DNA from: Aquarana catesbeiana
Taxonomy: Eukaryota > Chordata > Amphibia > Anura > Ranidae
Direction of reading: 5' to 3'
Length of the DNA stretch: 64,000 nt
NCBI RefSeq assembly: GCF_042186555.1
Contig: NC_133328.1
Location: 618,959,592-619,023,591, forward strand
The number at the start of each line of letters is the position of its first letter. The first letter of the stretch is position 1. Shown here piece by piece: positions 43,591 to 54,281 of the stretch. A program made the position numbers and the translations under genes. The notes under the pieces are model-generated. The model did not search any database, had not been told where the DNA came from, and was given only the letters and a program-made list of their open reading frames with translations.

Positions 43591-44735
43591 CACATGGCAG
43601 TCAGTGTAGTACCCCTTTACATTGGTGGTCAGTGTAGATCCACCTTACATTGGTGGTCATTATGGAATAGACCCCTTCAATTGGTGGTCATTATGGAACT
43701 GGTAGTCAATGTAGTGGCCCTTTCATTGATGGTTAGCGTAGATCCGCCTTACATTGGTGGTCAGTGTAAGGTCTTCTTACATTGGTATTCAGTGTAGTTC
43801 CACCTTACATTGGTGGCCAGTATAGATCCACCTTACGTTAGTGGTAATTATGGCAGTGACCCCTTACATTGGTGGTCAGTGTAGTTCCAACTGTGTACTG
43901 CCCCCTTACATTGATGGTTAGTGTAGACCAACTTTATATATCGGTGGTCAGCATAGTGCCTTCTTACATTGGTGGTCAGTGTAATTTCACCTTACACTGG
44001 TGGTCATTACGAAAGTGATCCTTTACATTGGTGGTCATTGTAGTGCTCTTTTCATTGATGGTTAGTGTAGACCAACCTTCTATTGGTGGTCAGTGTAGTG
44101 CCATCATATATTGGTGGTCAGTGTAGTGCCGTCATACATTAGTGATCTGTGTAGTGCCGTCATACATTAGTGATCTGTGTAGTGCCTTCATACATTGGTG
44201 GCCAGTGTGGGCCTTCATACGTTGGTGGTCAGTGTAGTGCCTTCATACTTTGGTGGTCAGTGAAATGCCGTCATACTTTGGTGGTCAGTGTAGTGCCGTC
44301 ATACTTTGGTGGTCAGTGTAGTGCCGTCATACGTTGGTGGTCAGTGTAGTGCCATCATATGTTGGTGGTCAGTGTAGTGCCGTCATACTTTGGTGGTCAG
44401 TGTAGTGCCTTCATACTTTGGTGGTCAGTGTAGTGCTGTCATACGTTGGTGGTCAGTGTAGTGCCGTCATACGTTGGTGGTCAGTGTAGTGCCGTCATAC
44501 TTTGGTGGTCAGTGTAGTGCCGTCATACGTTGGTGGTCAGTGTAGTGCCGTCATACGTTGGTGGTCAGTGTAGTGCCGTCATACATTGGTGGTCAGTGTA
44601 GTGCCGTCATACTTTGGTGGTCAGTGTAGTGCCGTGTAGAAGTGACCCATTACATTGGTGGTCAGTACAGTGCCGTCATACTTTGGTGGTCAGTGTAGAA
44701 GTGACCCATTACATTGGTGGTCAGTGGTGCGCCTC
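43590..44735. repeat. 27-28-bp minisatellite TTGGTGGTCAGTGTAGTGCCGTCATAC
   Basis: The left third is diverged (ACATTGGTGGTCAGTGTAGAT variants); the right two-thirds (44200-44640) are nearly homogeneous. About 40 units. The same unit appears in four or five copies at 62738-62875. Confidence 0.95.
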
Positions 44736-45115
44736 TAACTATAGTGGTGGGTACAGGTGGAAGATCAATCCCTCACCGCTCATGGAACCCCTGACAACCC
44801 AGGTTGAAAAAGGCTTCTGTGGAACCTACTATTGTTCTGAGAACAAGCTGGTTCTTTCCATGACTCCCACTACCCCAGGAATAGTTCACCATTTTATTCC
44901 CACCAACACTGGACTTGTGACAAAGAGAACATCTCCCTTAAGCAAGCATGGCACAAAAACATTTCTGATCTCCTTCTCCTGGTCTGCAAAAACATTCCTG
45001 GCATTCCAGCAAACATCTGTCCACCGGGATGTAGAGCATCTGTACAGAGGAAGGGGCCTTCACGTGTACTAAGAAAAGGATAGTCCTCTGAGCATAGCCC
45101 ACAATCCATCCTGCA
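44640..45115 (+). repeat. Duplicated block A (about 430 bp)
   Basis: From GTGACCCATTACATTGGTGGTC to GATAGTCCTCTGAGCATAGC, nearly identical to 62840-63260 in the same orientation. ORFs on both strands were examined (for instance 44614-45072 plus); no known domain. A shorter relative lies at 47510-47700. Confidence 0.85.
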
Positions 45116-45261
45116 ATCCGGGAAGGATCCATCTGTGCAAAAAAAAAAAACGGCATAAAAACACGCTCAAAATTGACCCGTGGAAGCAGAATTTTTTTGT
45201 TTTGGTTAATGCAGCCAAGCGCAATGAACCAACACAGAGCTGTGTGATGGGACCATAGCAT

Positions 45262-45372
45262 ACAGGACTGCTGGGTTCCGATCTGTACAAGGCTGGGTTC
45301 CGATCTGTACAAGGCTGGGTTCCGATCTGTACAAGGCTGGGTTCCGATCTGTACAAGGCTGGGTTCCCATCT
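45262..45372. repeat. 22-bp tandem repeat GCTGGGTTCCGATCTGTACAAG
   Basis: Five copies, four identical, the last changing to TTCCCATCTCC. Confidence 0.95.
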
Positions 45373-45634
45373 CCTCGTGTGCAGTTTTTTTTATTTTTTT
45401 GCATGTTTTTGTGCTACAAGCAAAAGGGCAAGCCTGTTCATTTGAAGGGGCCATCAACTGCAAAGACAAAAGCACCAATGAAGTGCCTGCACCTTTGCCG
45501 CATGTGAGAACGTGTGTCTGCTGGCCGCATTTGGGGTGCCATTAACAATGACTGGCACTGCAAGTGAGCTGTATGTGCGCGATAACACGCGCTTTTGCAT
45601 GCGTTCTTCACGCCCGTGTGCGTGAGCCCTATCG

Positions 45635-45815
45635 GCCCCGGTTCACACTGATGCAGTGCAGGATTCGCAGCGATTCCTGTTAGTTTCCCCACACCGCATC
45701 ACAAATCGCACTTCATTCATGAGAACCAATGTGGGCATCAATGTTAAGTTACCGACACCCAAAAAAATGCTTCGCAAAACACAGTGCGATTGGCTGAATC
45801 GGATCGCTGGGTGTG
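45635..45815. mobile_element. MITE left half (CGGTTCACACTGATGCAG end)
   Basis: CCCCGGTTCACACTGATGCAGTGC begins like other TTCACAC-ended MITEs; interrupted at about 45815 by the Tc1-like remnant. The AACCGAGCCTAAA piece at 47337-47346 (with GTGTATGTGAACCGAG) may be its displaced right end, beyond the Tc1-like insertion. Confidence 0.5.
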
Positions 45816-46130
45816 AATGATTTGGACCAGTGCACAAAGCAAGGTCCATAAAGACATGGATGAGCGAGTTTGGGGTGGAGGAACTTGACTGGCCTGCACA
45901 GAGTCCTGACCTCAACCCGATAGAACACCTTTCTGATGAATTAGAGCGGTGACTTGAGCCAGGCCTTCTCGTCCAATATTAGTGCCTGACCTCACAAATG
46001 CTCTCCTGGAAGAATGGTCAAACATTCCCATAGACACACTCCTAAACCTTGTGGACGGCCTTCCCAGAAGAGTTGAAGCTGTTATAGCTGCAAAGGGTGG
46101 GCCAACTCAATATTGAACCCTACGGACTAA
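45815..46130 (+). pseudogene. Tc1-like transposase remnant, C-terminal part
   Basis: Plus-strand codons give DWPAQSPDLNPIEHL, the conserved last block of DD34E transposases with the catalytic Glu intact, followed by frame breaks (DELER then stop) and an AAKGGPTQY-like end. The element's right end is displaced to 47263-47335 by an 1132-bp insertion. The N-terminal two-thirds are missing. Confidence 0.85.
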
Positions 46131-47262
46131 AGCCTCGTACACACGATCGGATTGTTGGCCAACAAAACAGTGGAATTTTGTCCAAAGGGCGTTGGCCCAA
46201 ACTTGTCTTGCATACACACGGCCACACAATCACGAACGTAGTGACGTACTAGATGTACTATGTGGTTTTTCAGCTCTTTAGCGCCACCCTTTGGGCTCCT
46301 TCTGCTAATTTCACGTTAGTAGAATTTTGGTGAGTGTTAATTCACACTTTTCTTGTTGCACTTTTCATTTAGTGCTTTTCATTTTGTTTCTGGTTGACGG
46401 TCGTTCGTCAACCAGCCATGTTGTGGAATCGGAGGAGATAACGTGTTATTTATTATTGGCCTTGGAGTTATTGCTTTGATATTATTTTTTGGTTGAATAA
46501 TAATTTGATTTGTTATATTTTCTATATTTTTGGATGCATAGAATGCACTTTTTGGTTAAGTTCTATTGGCAGAAAGCATGTCTAATATTATTTGTTTTCT
46601 TTTTTTTAATGCACAATAAAAAAATTGTGCAGAATAAATACTTGGCTGTGTGTTTTACTTCAAATGACAGTTTGGGAGTAGCAGTTACATTTAAAAAAAA
46701 TACAATGTAAAATTGACAAGGGACACCAACATAGTTGTATCTTTGATCTTATAAACTACAGGATAATGGTGTTGTGGTAACTTGCCCAAATAATAAAAAA
46801 AAAGTATAATAATATTATTCTTGATATCACTAGAAAAAAAAAAGCCTTTGAAAATTTGTTTGTAATAACTCCATCAGTATCACCAGCAAAGCAGCTTCAT
46901 TATTATCCCATTAAAGAAGAAGAGAATTGTGCGCTGCATTTGGAGAATTCATAATTTGCCGCGTCACGAATGTTAATTCTCCATTATGAACGCTAGTTTA
47001 CAAGAACAACCGCTTCCGGCTCATCCTTGCTTCCGAGCATGCGTGTTTGTACTTTGGACTTTTGTCCGACGGACTTGTGTACACGCGCTCGGAAAATCCG
47101 ACAACAGACATTTGTCCACGGAAAATTTGAAAACCTACCAACATTTTTCTGGGGAAAAGCCATCAACAATTGCCCGATGGAGCGTACAAACGGTCGCATT
47201 TTCCACCAACAGCCTGTCATCACACAATTCCCGTCGGAAAATCCGATCGTGTGTACGAGGCT
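46131..47262. mobile_element. Harbinger-like element, 1132 bp, inserted in the Tc1-like remnant
   Basis: Exact inverse ends AGCCTCGTACACACGATCGG and CCGATCGTGTGTACGAGGCT, with TAA at 46128-46130 and 47263-47265. Removing it rejoins CTACGGACTAA to GACTGGGATGCC. The interior has an AT-rich UTR-like region (46440-46980) and TCCGAC/GTCGGA-rich ends. No transposase ORF; a deletion derivative. Confidence 0.92.
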
Positions 47263-47335
47263 TAAGACTGGGATGCCATCAAAGTTCGCGTGTAAAGGCA
47301 GGTGTCCCAAAACTTTTTGGTAATGTAGTGTATGT
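47263..47335 (+). mobile_element. Displaced right end of the Tc1-like remnant
   Basis: GACTGGGATGCCATCAAAGT ... GGCAGGTGTCCCAAAACTTTTTGG then TAATGTAGTGTA: the 3' non-coding end typical of this Tc1-like family, continuing 45815-46130. Confidence 0.8.
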
Positions 47336-47504
47336 GAACCGAGCCTAAAAAAAGGGTCCTGTGCGTGTTGTGCGGTGCGATTTAAAGCTCAATAGACTAT
47401 TAAAGTTGCATTACAATCGTAGCTGTCAAGCGCAAATCGCACTGAAAAGTTGCACTCCAAACTGCATGAAAAATCTCACTGCATTGCGACGCATCCAGTG
47501 GCTA

Positions 47505-47705
47505 ACTAAATATCCATAGCATGCTTGTGACAAAGGAGAGAGCATCTTCCTTCTATATGAGTAAAAAAACAAACATTCCTGATCTCCTGGTCTGCAAAAA
47601 CATTCCTGACATTCCTGGAAACATCTGTCCACCGGGATGTAGAGAGGGAGAGGAGGGGTTCTTCTTCAGTATAGTCCTCTGAGCACAGCCCTCCATCCAT
47701 CCTGG
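47505..47705 (+). repeat. Third, diverged relative of duplicated block A
   Basis: TGACAAAGGAGAGAGCATC, CATTCCTGATCTCCTGGTCTGC, AAACATCTGTCCACCGGGATGTAGAG and TAGTCCTCTGAGCACAGCC match 44920-45110 with small indels. Confidence 0.8.
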
Positions 47706-47875
47706 ATTCAAAGGAGGCCCCACATCTACAATTTAGATACATTCGATACAGACACCAAACTAGATAAAAAAAAAAAAAATTCTGTTCCAACTAAAAAAAA
47801 AAAAAAAAAAAAAAGTCGCTTATATTGCTCTTCTCAGCCTCCAAATCTACGCATTGTTTTGTTCGTGCGATTGTT

Positions 47876-48885
47876 GTTAACCACCTCAATACCGGGCACT
47901 AATACCCCCTTCCTGCCCAGGCTAATTTTCAGCTTTCTGTGCGGTCGCTGTTTAAATGACAACTGCGCGGCCATGCTACACTGTACCCAAACAGAATTTT
48001 TATCATTTTGTTCCCACAAATAGAGCTTTCTTTTGGTGGTATTTGATCACCTCTGCGGTTTTTATTTTTTGCTAAACAAATAAAAAAAAACGAAAATTTT
48101 GAAAAAAAAAAAAAAAGCTTTTCTTTTGTTTCGGTTATAAAATTTTGTAAATAAGTAAGTTTTCTCCTTCATTGATAAGGTGGCACCAATGAGGTGGCAC
48201 TGACGATGGGCGGCACTGATATGCAGCATTTATGGGCATTGAGAGGCGGCACTGATGAGCACTCATTGGTGGCACTGGTGGGCACTGATAGGCGACACTG
48301 ATGGTCACTGATGGGTACTTATGCTTGGCACTGATAGGCGGCACTGCTGGGCACTGATAGGTATCACTGATGGCACTGGCAGGCATTGGGGATGGGCACT
48401 GATTGGCAGCTGCCTGGGCACTGATTGTCACTTCCCAGGTGGTCCAGGGTGGTGCCAATCCCTGGTTGTCCTGGCGGCATCCTGGTGGTCCTGGGTGGGC
48501 ATCCGAGGGGGGGGGGCTGTGCTGATAAACAATCAGCACAGACCCCCCCTGTCAGGAGAGCAGCCGATCGGCTCTCCTCTACTCGCGTTTGTCAGACGCA
48601 AGTGAGGAAAAACCGATCAACGGCTCTTCCTGTTTACATCGTGATCAGCCGTGATTGGACACAGCTGATCACGTGGTAAAGAGTCTACGTCAGAGGCTCT
48701 TTACTGAGATCGGTGTAGCAGTGTGTCAGACTGACACACCGCACCACCGATCGGCGTGACGCGCGCCCCCACTGGTGCACGAGAGCGGTCGTTCTGGGAG
48801 GCCGTCATATGACATCCACCCAGAACGAGAGCTGTGCCACCACGCCGTCATTTGATGACCGGCGGGTGGCAAGCGATTGAAGAAG
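47876..48885 (+). mobile_element. TTAACCACCTC...-ended TIR element with small minisatellite
   Basis: Starts TTAACCACCTCAATACCGG. Contains the AGAGCTTTCTTTTGGTGGTATTTGATCACCTCTGCGG block and a 270-bp GGCACTGAT minisatellite (48172-48440). The right part is GC-rich with CAGCTGATCACGTG and ends near GGGTGGCAAGCGATTGAAG. No protein. The array unit is the same as at 1-1145. Confidence 0.8.
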
Positions 48886-49344
48886 GGTGGCTACATTCAT
48901 TCTCCATGGTCCCCCTGTATGTAGGAACGTAGCCACCTTCTCTTGCTCCCTCCCTAGATGGACTATGGGACGTGTGGTGTGCAGAGAGCAGTGTACATGA
49001 CCACAACTAACGCGCACTGCTTCCTATAATCAAACATAAGAGGGAAACAGAGTGGCTCGGGAACTCACAGAGGACATTAAAGGGGGGCAGAAAAACCCAG
49101 TAATAAAACAATTTAAAGCACTGTGTGTACTGTGGCCGGGCACAGGCGAAGGGACAAAGCCGTACTTTACTGCCTGCTCCCGGATTGTGTGAGCGCGCAC
49201 GCGCCCCCGCCCGCCCCGAGCTGTGATTGTACACAGCGGGAGGCTGTCAGCAATCTGCTGATCGGCTCTGTCTCTTCAACAGCTCAGTCTCTGTGCTGGC
49301 AGGGCACTCAGTACAGAAACGATGGGTGCCCAGCTACGTATATA

Positions 49345-49925
49345 CTGTCATGCTCAAATGTTTGCATACCCTGGCAGAAATTGTGAAACTTTGGCATTAA
49401 TATTGAAAATATGACTGATCATGCTGTCTTTTATTTATATACAAGGATAGTGATCACATGAAGCCATGTATCATCACGTAGTTTTTTGGATCCTTTTTAA
49501 ATCATGATAAACAGAAATCACCCAAATGGCCCTGATAAAAAGTTTACATACCCTGGAATGTTTGGCCTTGGTACAGACACAGAAGGTGGCACACACAGGT
49601 TAAAATGGCAATGAAAAGGTTAATTTCCCACATTTGTGGCTTTTTAAATCACAACTGGTGTCTGTGTATAAAGAGTCAATGAGTTTGTTAGCTCTTACAT
49701 GGATGCACCAAGTAGGCTGGACACTGAGCCATGAGGAGGTAGAAAAGAACAGTCAAAAGACCTGCGTAACAAGGTAATGAAACTTTACAAAGATGGAAAA
49801 GGATATAAAAAGATATCCAAAGCCTTGAATATGCCAGTCAGTACTGTTCAGTTACTTATCACTTAAGAAGTGGAAAATTTGGGGATCTCTTGATACCAAG
49901 CCAAGGTCAGGTAGACCAAGAAAGA
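49345..49925 (+). pseudogene. Second Tc1-like element, 5' part only
   Basis: Inverted-repeat start TGCTCAAATGTTTGCATACCC, with the inner repeat GTTTACATACCCTGGAATG near 49540. Then an N-terminal transposase fragment: SKDLRNKVMKLYKDGKGYKK, SKALNMPVSTVQ, stop, and SGRPRK near 49905 (helix-turn-helix and GRPR motif). The catalytic half and right end are absent. Confidence 0.85.
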
Positions 49926-49929
49926 TTTG

Positions 49930-50250
49930 TAAACCCTTACACACCACTTTTCCATGAAAAAAGGTACCTTGAATATCTCCTAAACTTGCACAATTCAGGG
50001 GATATTCAGTATATGCGCTGCTGCCGACATCATCGGCGCATGCGGCGCTGAAGAACTGGGCCGCTGGTGCCGTTTCTTCAGGAGTCATGCCGTGACCAGC
50101 AGCTCCGGTGGAAGATGTCCGCGCTGTACTTGGAGGGCCGACGCTGATCCAGGGGCATCGTTCTAAGTATTTCATACAATGCATGCTAGCTCATTATGCC
50201 TTTTTCTTGCTTGGTCTTGTCTTATCTTGCTTAGGTGGTTAATAATGTAT
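49930..50250. mobile_element. TTAA-type MITE fragment
   Basis: ATCTCCTAAACTTGCACAATTCAGGGGATATT, GGCGCATGCGGCGCTGA and ATGCTAGCTCATTATGCCTTTTTC match 27950-28310; it truncates the Tc1-like remnant. Confidence 0.7.
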
Positions 50251-50557
50251 GACTGTCATTTAGAATTTAAACCAACTCTGTGTATAAGGCTGAAGTACCG
50301 ATAAAGTTGCGCTGTATTTCGGCCACTAGCGGGATGCTTTTTACCCCCAAAAAAGGGTAAAAAGTCCCGTTTTGCGGCGCTTTCAAGGCGCTGCCCATTC
50401 ATTCAAAATGGGCAGGGCGTTTTCAGAGCGCTAAATCCATCGCTCCCAACCCGCCCAAAATATGCAGGACTTTTCTGAATGTCCCGCAAGCGAATGTACA
50501 AAGATTTTTCGTATGAATATTCTCGTCTGAAAATTGATCCGTGTGGCCAGCATAAGG

Positions 50558-50925
50558 CTCGGTGCACACCTATGCAGTTTGCTTTTGATCTTTTTGTGCA
50601 GTGCTTTTTGCTGTGTATTTTGATTTTTGCGCACATGATTTTGCTGCGATTTGAGTTTTTTTTTTAAGCTTTTTTTTATGCTTTTTTTTTTGCCCAATTT
50701 GTTGTTGGGAAGATTAAAAAACACAAATTGCTGCAAAAACGCATTACATGCTTTTCTTCAGCTTCTCCATTTGTGTTGAAAAAAAATACCTGACACTTTC
50801 CAAATACGTAGCAGCTGAAAAAAGCCCGATGTGAACGTGTCCCGTAGGAAACCATGTAAATGAACTGTAGAGCGTTTCTGCAAAAAGCACCAAAAAAAAC
50901 ACATAGATGTGATCCAGGCCTAAGA
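50558..50925. mobile_element. MITE (AAGGCTCGGTGCACACC end)
   Basis: AAGGCTCGGTGCACACCTATGCAG and CATAGATGTGATCCAGGCCTAA are approximate inverse ends. Interior of TTTTGC / GCAAAA words. TTCACAC-group relative (one base changed). Confidence 0.65.
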
Positions 50926-51007
50926 CGTTCAGTAATGTAATGGGGGTAAAAAAAACCTAAAATGAGCCCTTTATAGTACAAAAAGAGTAAATAAATCGCT
51001 ACTGTAA

Positions 51008-51398
51008 TGCTGCGTACACGCGACGGACTTTCGGTCAGAATAAACTCTGACGGCCTTTCCGACGGAGTTCCGCTGAAACGGACTTGCCTACACACGATCA
51101 CACAGTCCAATCGTTTAGAACGCGATGAGGTACGTCGGGACTAGAAAAAGTGAGTTCAATAGCCAGTAGCCAATAGCTGCCCTTGCGTCGTTTTCGGTCC
51201 GTCGGACTAGCATACAGACGAACGGTTTTCCCGATAGGAACTGAGTCCGTCGGAAAGATTTGAAACATGTTCTATTTCTAGGTCCATCAGAATTTTCGAA
51301 AGAAAAAGTCAGATGGAGCCCACATACGATCGTAATGTCCGATGGAATGATTCCGTCGGACCTTTTCTGCCGGAAAGTCCGGTTGTGTGTACGCGGCA
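51008..51398. mobile_element. Harbinger-like MITE, 391 bp
   Basis: TGCTGCGTACACGCGACGGAC and the inverse GTGTGTACGCGGCA; TAA precedes and TTA follows. Shares GATAGCCAGTAGCCAATAGC and CGTCGGACTAGCAT with the copy at 12945-13371. Confidence 0.8.
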
Positions 51399-51524
51399 TT
51401 AGGGGTTCTTTTTTTTTTTTTTAACTGTAGAACTGTGAAAGTAATATTTACAGTAGCGATTATTTGCTCTTTTTGTACTATAAAGGGCTAATTTTTAGTT
51501 TTTTTAACCCCATTATGTTACTGC

Positions 51525-51612
51525 CCGATTAATCGATTATGAAATGAATCGATGACTATTTTCATAATCAATTAGTTGTCCATTAATCGATTAGTTGTTT
51601 CGGCCCTACCAT
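51525..51612. mobile_element. ATTAATCGATTA-type repeat fragment
   Basis: GATTAATCGATTATGAAATGAATCGAT and TTAATCGATTAGTTG, a repeat seen in many vertebrates; ends not defined here. Confidence 0.5.
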
Positions 51613-52129
51613 AGACGGAGACATTTTCTTTCCTGCAGCCACGTTTTACTTGAAAGAAAATTCCCCCATCAACACATACAGTGCTGACAGGGATGTCCCT
51701 CCCGCAAAGCCATAGTGCTCTCCTGGAGCAATGGGGAAGGGGAGCCAACCCTCCCGGAGAACACAGCGATTATTGCTACTATCGATAACAGCCGCAAGCC
51801 ATAATCGCATGTCAAATCCAGCAGGCTGGTTGTACCCACATTGATGGATCGATCCACTTTGGGTACATTCAGCCTGCCCATACATGGTTCCAATCTTGGT
51901 CCCTGCCGAACCGGTTGAGATTCGAACTGTCTAGCGCCGGCTTAAGGGGCCCCCCCAAACCTGCTGGAGTGCCCCATCCCCCCCAAGGTCTAATTCTCCC
52001 CCTGTTGGTGTCATCTTAGTAAACGCATAGCAGAGCACAAAGCCGGCTTTCCAAATGAGCGCAACCCTCAAAAAAAAAAAAAAAAAAAATGGCACTTAGT
52101 CAACAAGCTAAAGTCGCGCCCCCCCCCCC

Positions 52130-52510
52130 TCGGCGCTGTGGAATGCTCACCGCTAACCCAAGCGCTCCCACACCGGATAAACAATTAATAAAGACACTTG
52201 CCGGCGACACACTTGGATGGCTCGGCCTACGCACTACCTGACCCCTCCTTTCATCATTTACGGTGACGAAGGCGCAATAAATAAAAAAAAAAAAAAAAAA
52301 CCCCGTGAAGCATAACTGATGTTACCTGCAGAGTCTTCCCGCGCCGGGGCTTAATAGCTGATATAAATCTTGCTGCCTAACAAAGTAGAACGCCAGACTG
52401 CTAGGAACTGAGGAGGACGCCGTCCTCGGCTATTTATTTCTTTACCTAATTAAATCTCCTGGGAAAAAAATGTTCCCTCACTGGCTGCTTATTTAGAATG
52501 CCGGAATCCT
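52130..52510. other. Single-copy-looking block, candidate conserved non-coding element
   Basis: Except for an A-run at 52285, about 380 bp lack recognised repeats. They hold ATAAACAATTAATAAAGAC, CATCATTTACGG, CTTAATAGCTGATATAAATC and TTACCTAATTAAATCTCC. Upstream of the sialyltransferase, so enhancer function is possible. Inference from composition. Confidence 0.35.
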
Positions 52511-52536
52511 CCTCTGCCAGGTGCACTTTGGTTTCA

Positions 52537-53210
52537 AAAGGAGACAAAAAAAAAAAAAAAAAGACCTCGCAGTGGAGGGCAAGAGAGGGACACAAAAAGA
52601 TGGAAGACTGGATAGCACAGGTGGCAAACAGATGCTGCAACCCGATAGGGCCCCACGTCAACAAGCCCAACGCTTTCTTTTCTTTTCTTTCCTTTTTGGT
52701 TGTTTTTTTTTTTTAGGGACATATTGTTTTTAACCAGTAAACAAAAAAATCCAACCTTCTTTGTTTTTCCCATGGAACATAAAAGGATTTACTAAAGACA
52801 CTTTGCAGGCACAGTTGCTCCAGAATTTAGTGAATGAGGTGTAGCTTTCACTTTGCAGAGAATACCTAATTACATGCAAAGGAAATATAAAAAAAAATAA
52901 AATAAAATAAAAAAAAAAAAAAGCATTTTTGCTTGCACATGATTGGACGATGGAAGTCAGCAGAGCTTCCCCCGCCCCGTGTATTAACCACTTCCGTACC
53001 GCCTCTCAGGCTCGATTCACACCTATGCATGTTGCTTTTGGGCGTTTTTGGAGGTTTTTTTTTCATGCTTGCCACGTTTTTGAGCAGCGTTTTTGCCGCG
53101 ATTTGCATTTTGCGTTTTTTTTTTTTTTTTTACAGTTTTTTTTTACAGTCTAAAAAAAAAATTAAAAAAAAAATGTAAAAAAAAAAAAAAAAACGGCAAA
53201 AACGCATCAA
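52537..53210. repeat. A-rich and T-rich low-complexity tracts
   Basis: Homopolymer runs at 52545-52562, 52700-52715, 52885-52922, 53115-53135 and 53150-53195. The several lysine- or phenylalanine-rich ORFs here are artefacts. Confidence 0.8.
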
Positions 53211-53445
53211 AAACGCTGCAAAAACGGTGCACTTGCGTTTTTGATGCTTGTCCATTGAATTCTATTACATGCAAAACGCTGCATTTTGCATGAAAAAAAG
53301 TCCCTGACCCTTTCCAAAAATGCAGAGAAACAAAAAGGCATTGATGTGAACATGTTCCATAGGAACCCATGTTAAAAAATTCCCGTGCATTTCTGCAAAA
53401 TGCAAAATGCATCAAAAAACGCGCTAGTGTGAATGGAGCCTTACA
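53008..53445. mobile_element. MITE (CTCGATTCACACC ends)
   Basis: CAGGCTCGATTCACACCTATGC and CTAGTGTGAATGGAGCCTTA are inverse. The interior is TTTTGCATTTTGCG words and A-runs. TTCACAC-ended group. Confidence 0.75.
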
Positions 53446-53789
53446 GATATGCTGCAACAGGGCGACCCTCCTGTGCGAAATCACGTACCTGTACATGATT
53501 TCGTGCAACGGGGTCTGGGGGGCGGGCGTGCACACACATCGGCGACCTGCTCTCACGGTGATTGGACACAGCGGGAGCCAATCAGCTCCTGCTGTGTCCA
53601 ATCGCCGGGTCCCGGCGAACATTGCGTCCGCCGGGACCCGGCGATCATTCTGAGAAGAGGCAGACGGGCGGTCTGCATTTGTAAACAAGGCAGATCGTCG
53701 TTCTGTCAGAGGGGAAAATGGAGATCTTGTGTTCCTGCTCAGCAGAAACATGGATCTCTGTCTTCCCACAGCCAAAGCACATCCCCCAC

Positions 53790-54281
53790 ACAGTTAAAGT
53801 GATTGTAAAGGATCGTTTTTTTTTTTTTTTTTCTTTAAATAACAAACATGTTATACTTACCTCCACTGTGCAGCTCGCTTTGCACAGAGTGGCCCCGAAC
53901 CTCGTCTTCTGGGGTCCCCCGGCGGCTCCTCCCTGCATCAGATAACCCCCTAGGAGAAGCTCTCTCCTGAGGGGGTTACCTTGTGGCCGCGCTTCCAAGT
54001 CCAGCATTTGGCGTCCATAGACATGAATGCCGGACTGGGCCCCGCCCCCCACGTCATTGGATTTGATTGACAGCAGCAGGAGCCAATGACTGCGCTGCTA
54101 GCAATCTAGCCAATCAAGAGCCGGGACCCCGTGGAGAGAGGGACAGCGCATCCCCAACGAAGAGATGAAGGGGCTCAGGTAAGTAAAACGGGTTGGGGGG
54201 CCGGTGACTGCCAGGTGTTTTTTCACCTTAATGCATAGAATGCATTAAGATGAAAAAAGACGAGCCTTTACAACCCCTTTA
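53790..54281. mobile_element. TTAA-flanked MITE
   Basis: GTTAAAGTGATTGTAAAGG and CCTTTACAACCCCTTTAA are inverse, TTAA at both borders. Blocks CTTACCTCCACTGTGCAGC, TTTGCACAGAGTGGCCCC and ATTGATTTGATTGACAGCAGC-like are shared with 28361-28838, 39800 and 60300. GGTAAGTA-like words are internal and not exon donors. Confidence 0.85.

Noticed and set aside
44614..45072. 152-codon plus ORF, also partly present at 62970-63236, suggesting a duplicated gene
   Set aside because: Only part of the frame is shared between the copies, it starts inside a minisatellite, and the minus strand is equally open. The DNA duplication is reported instead.
46986..47348. 120-codon ORF at the right end of the Harbinger-like element
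   Set aside because: It crosses the element boundary into the Tc1-like end and overlaps ORFs in other frames; it does not resemble a Harbinger transposase or Myb-like protein.
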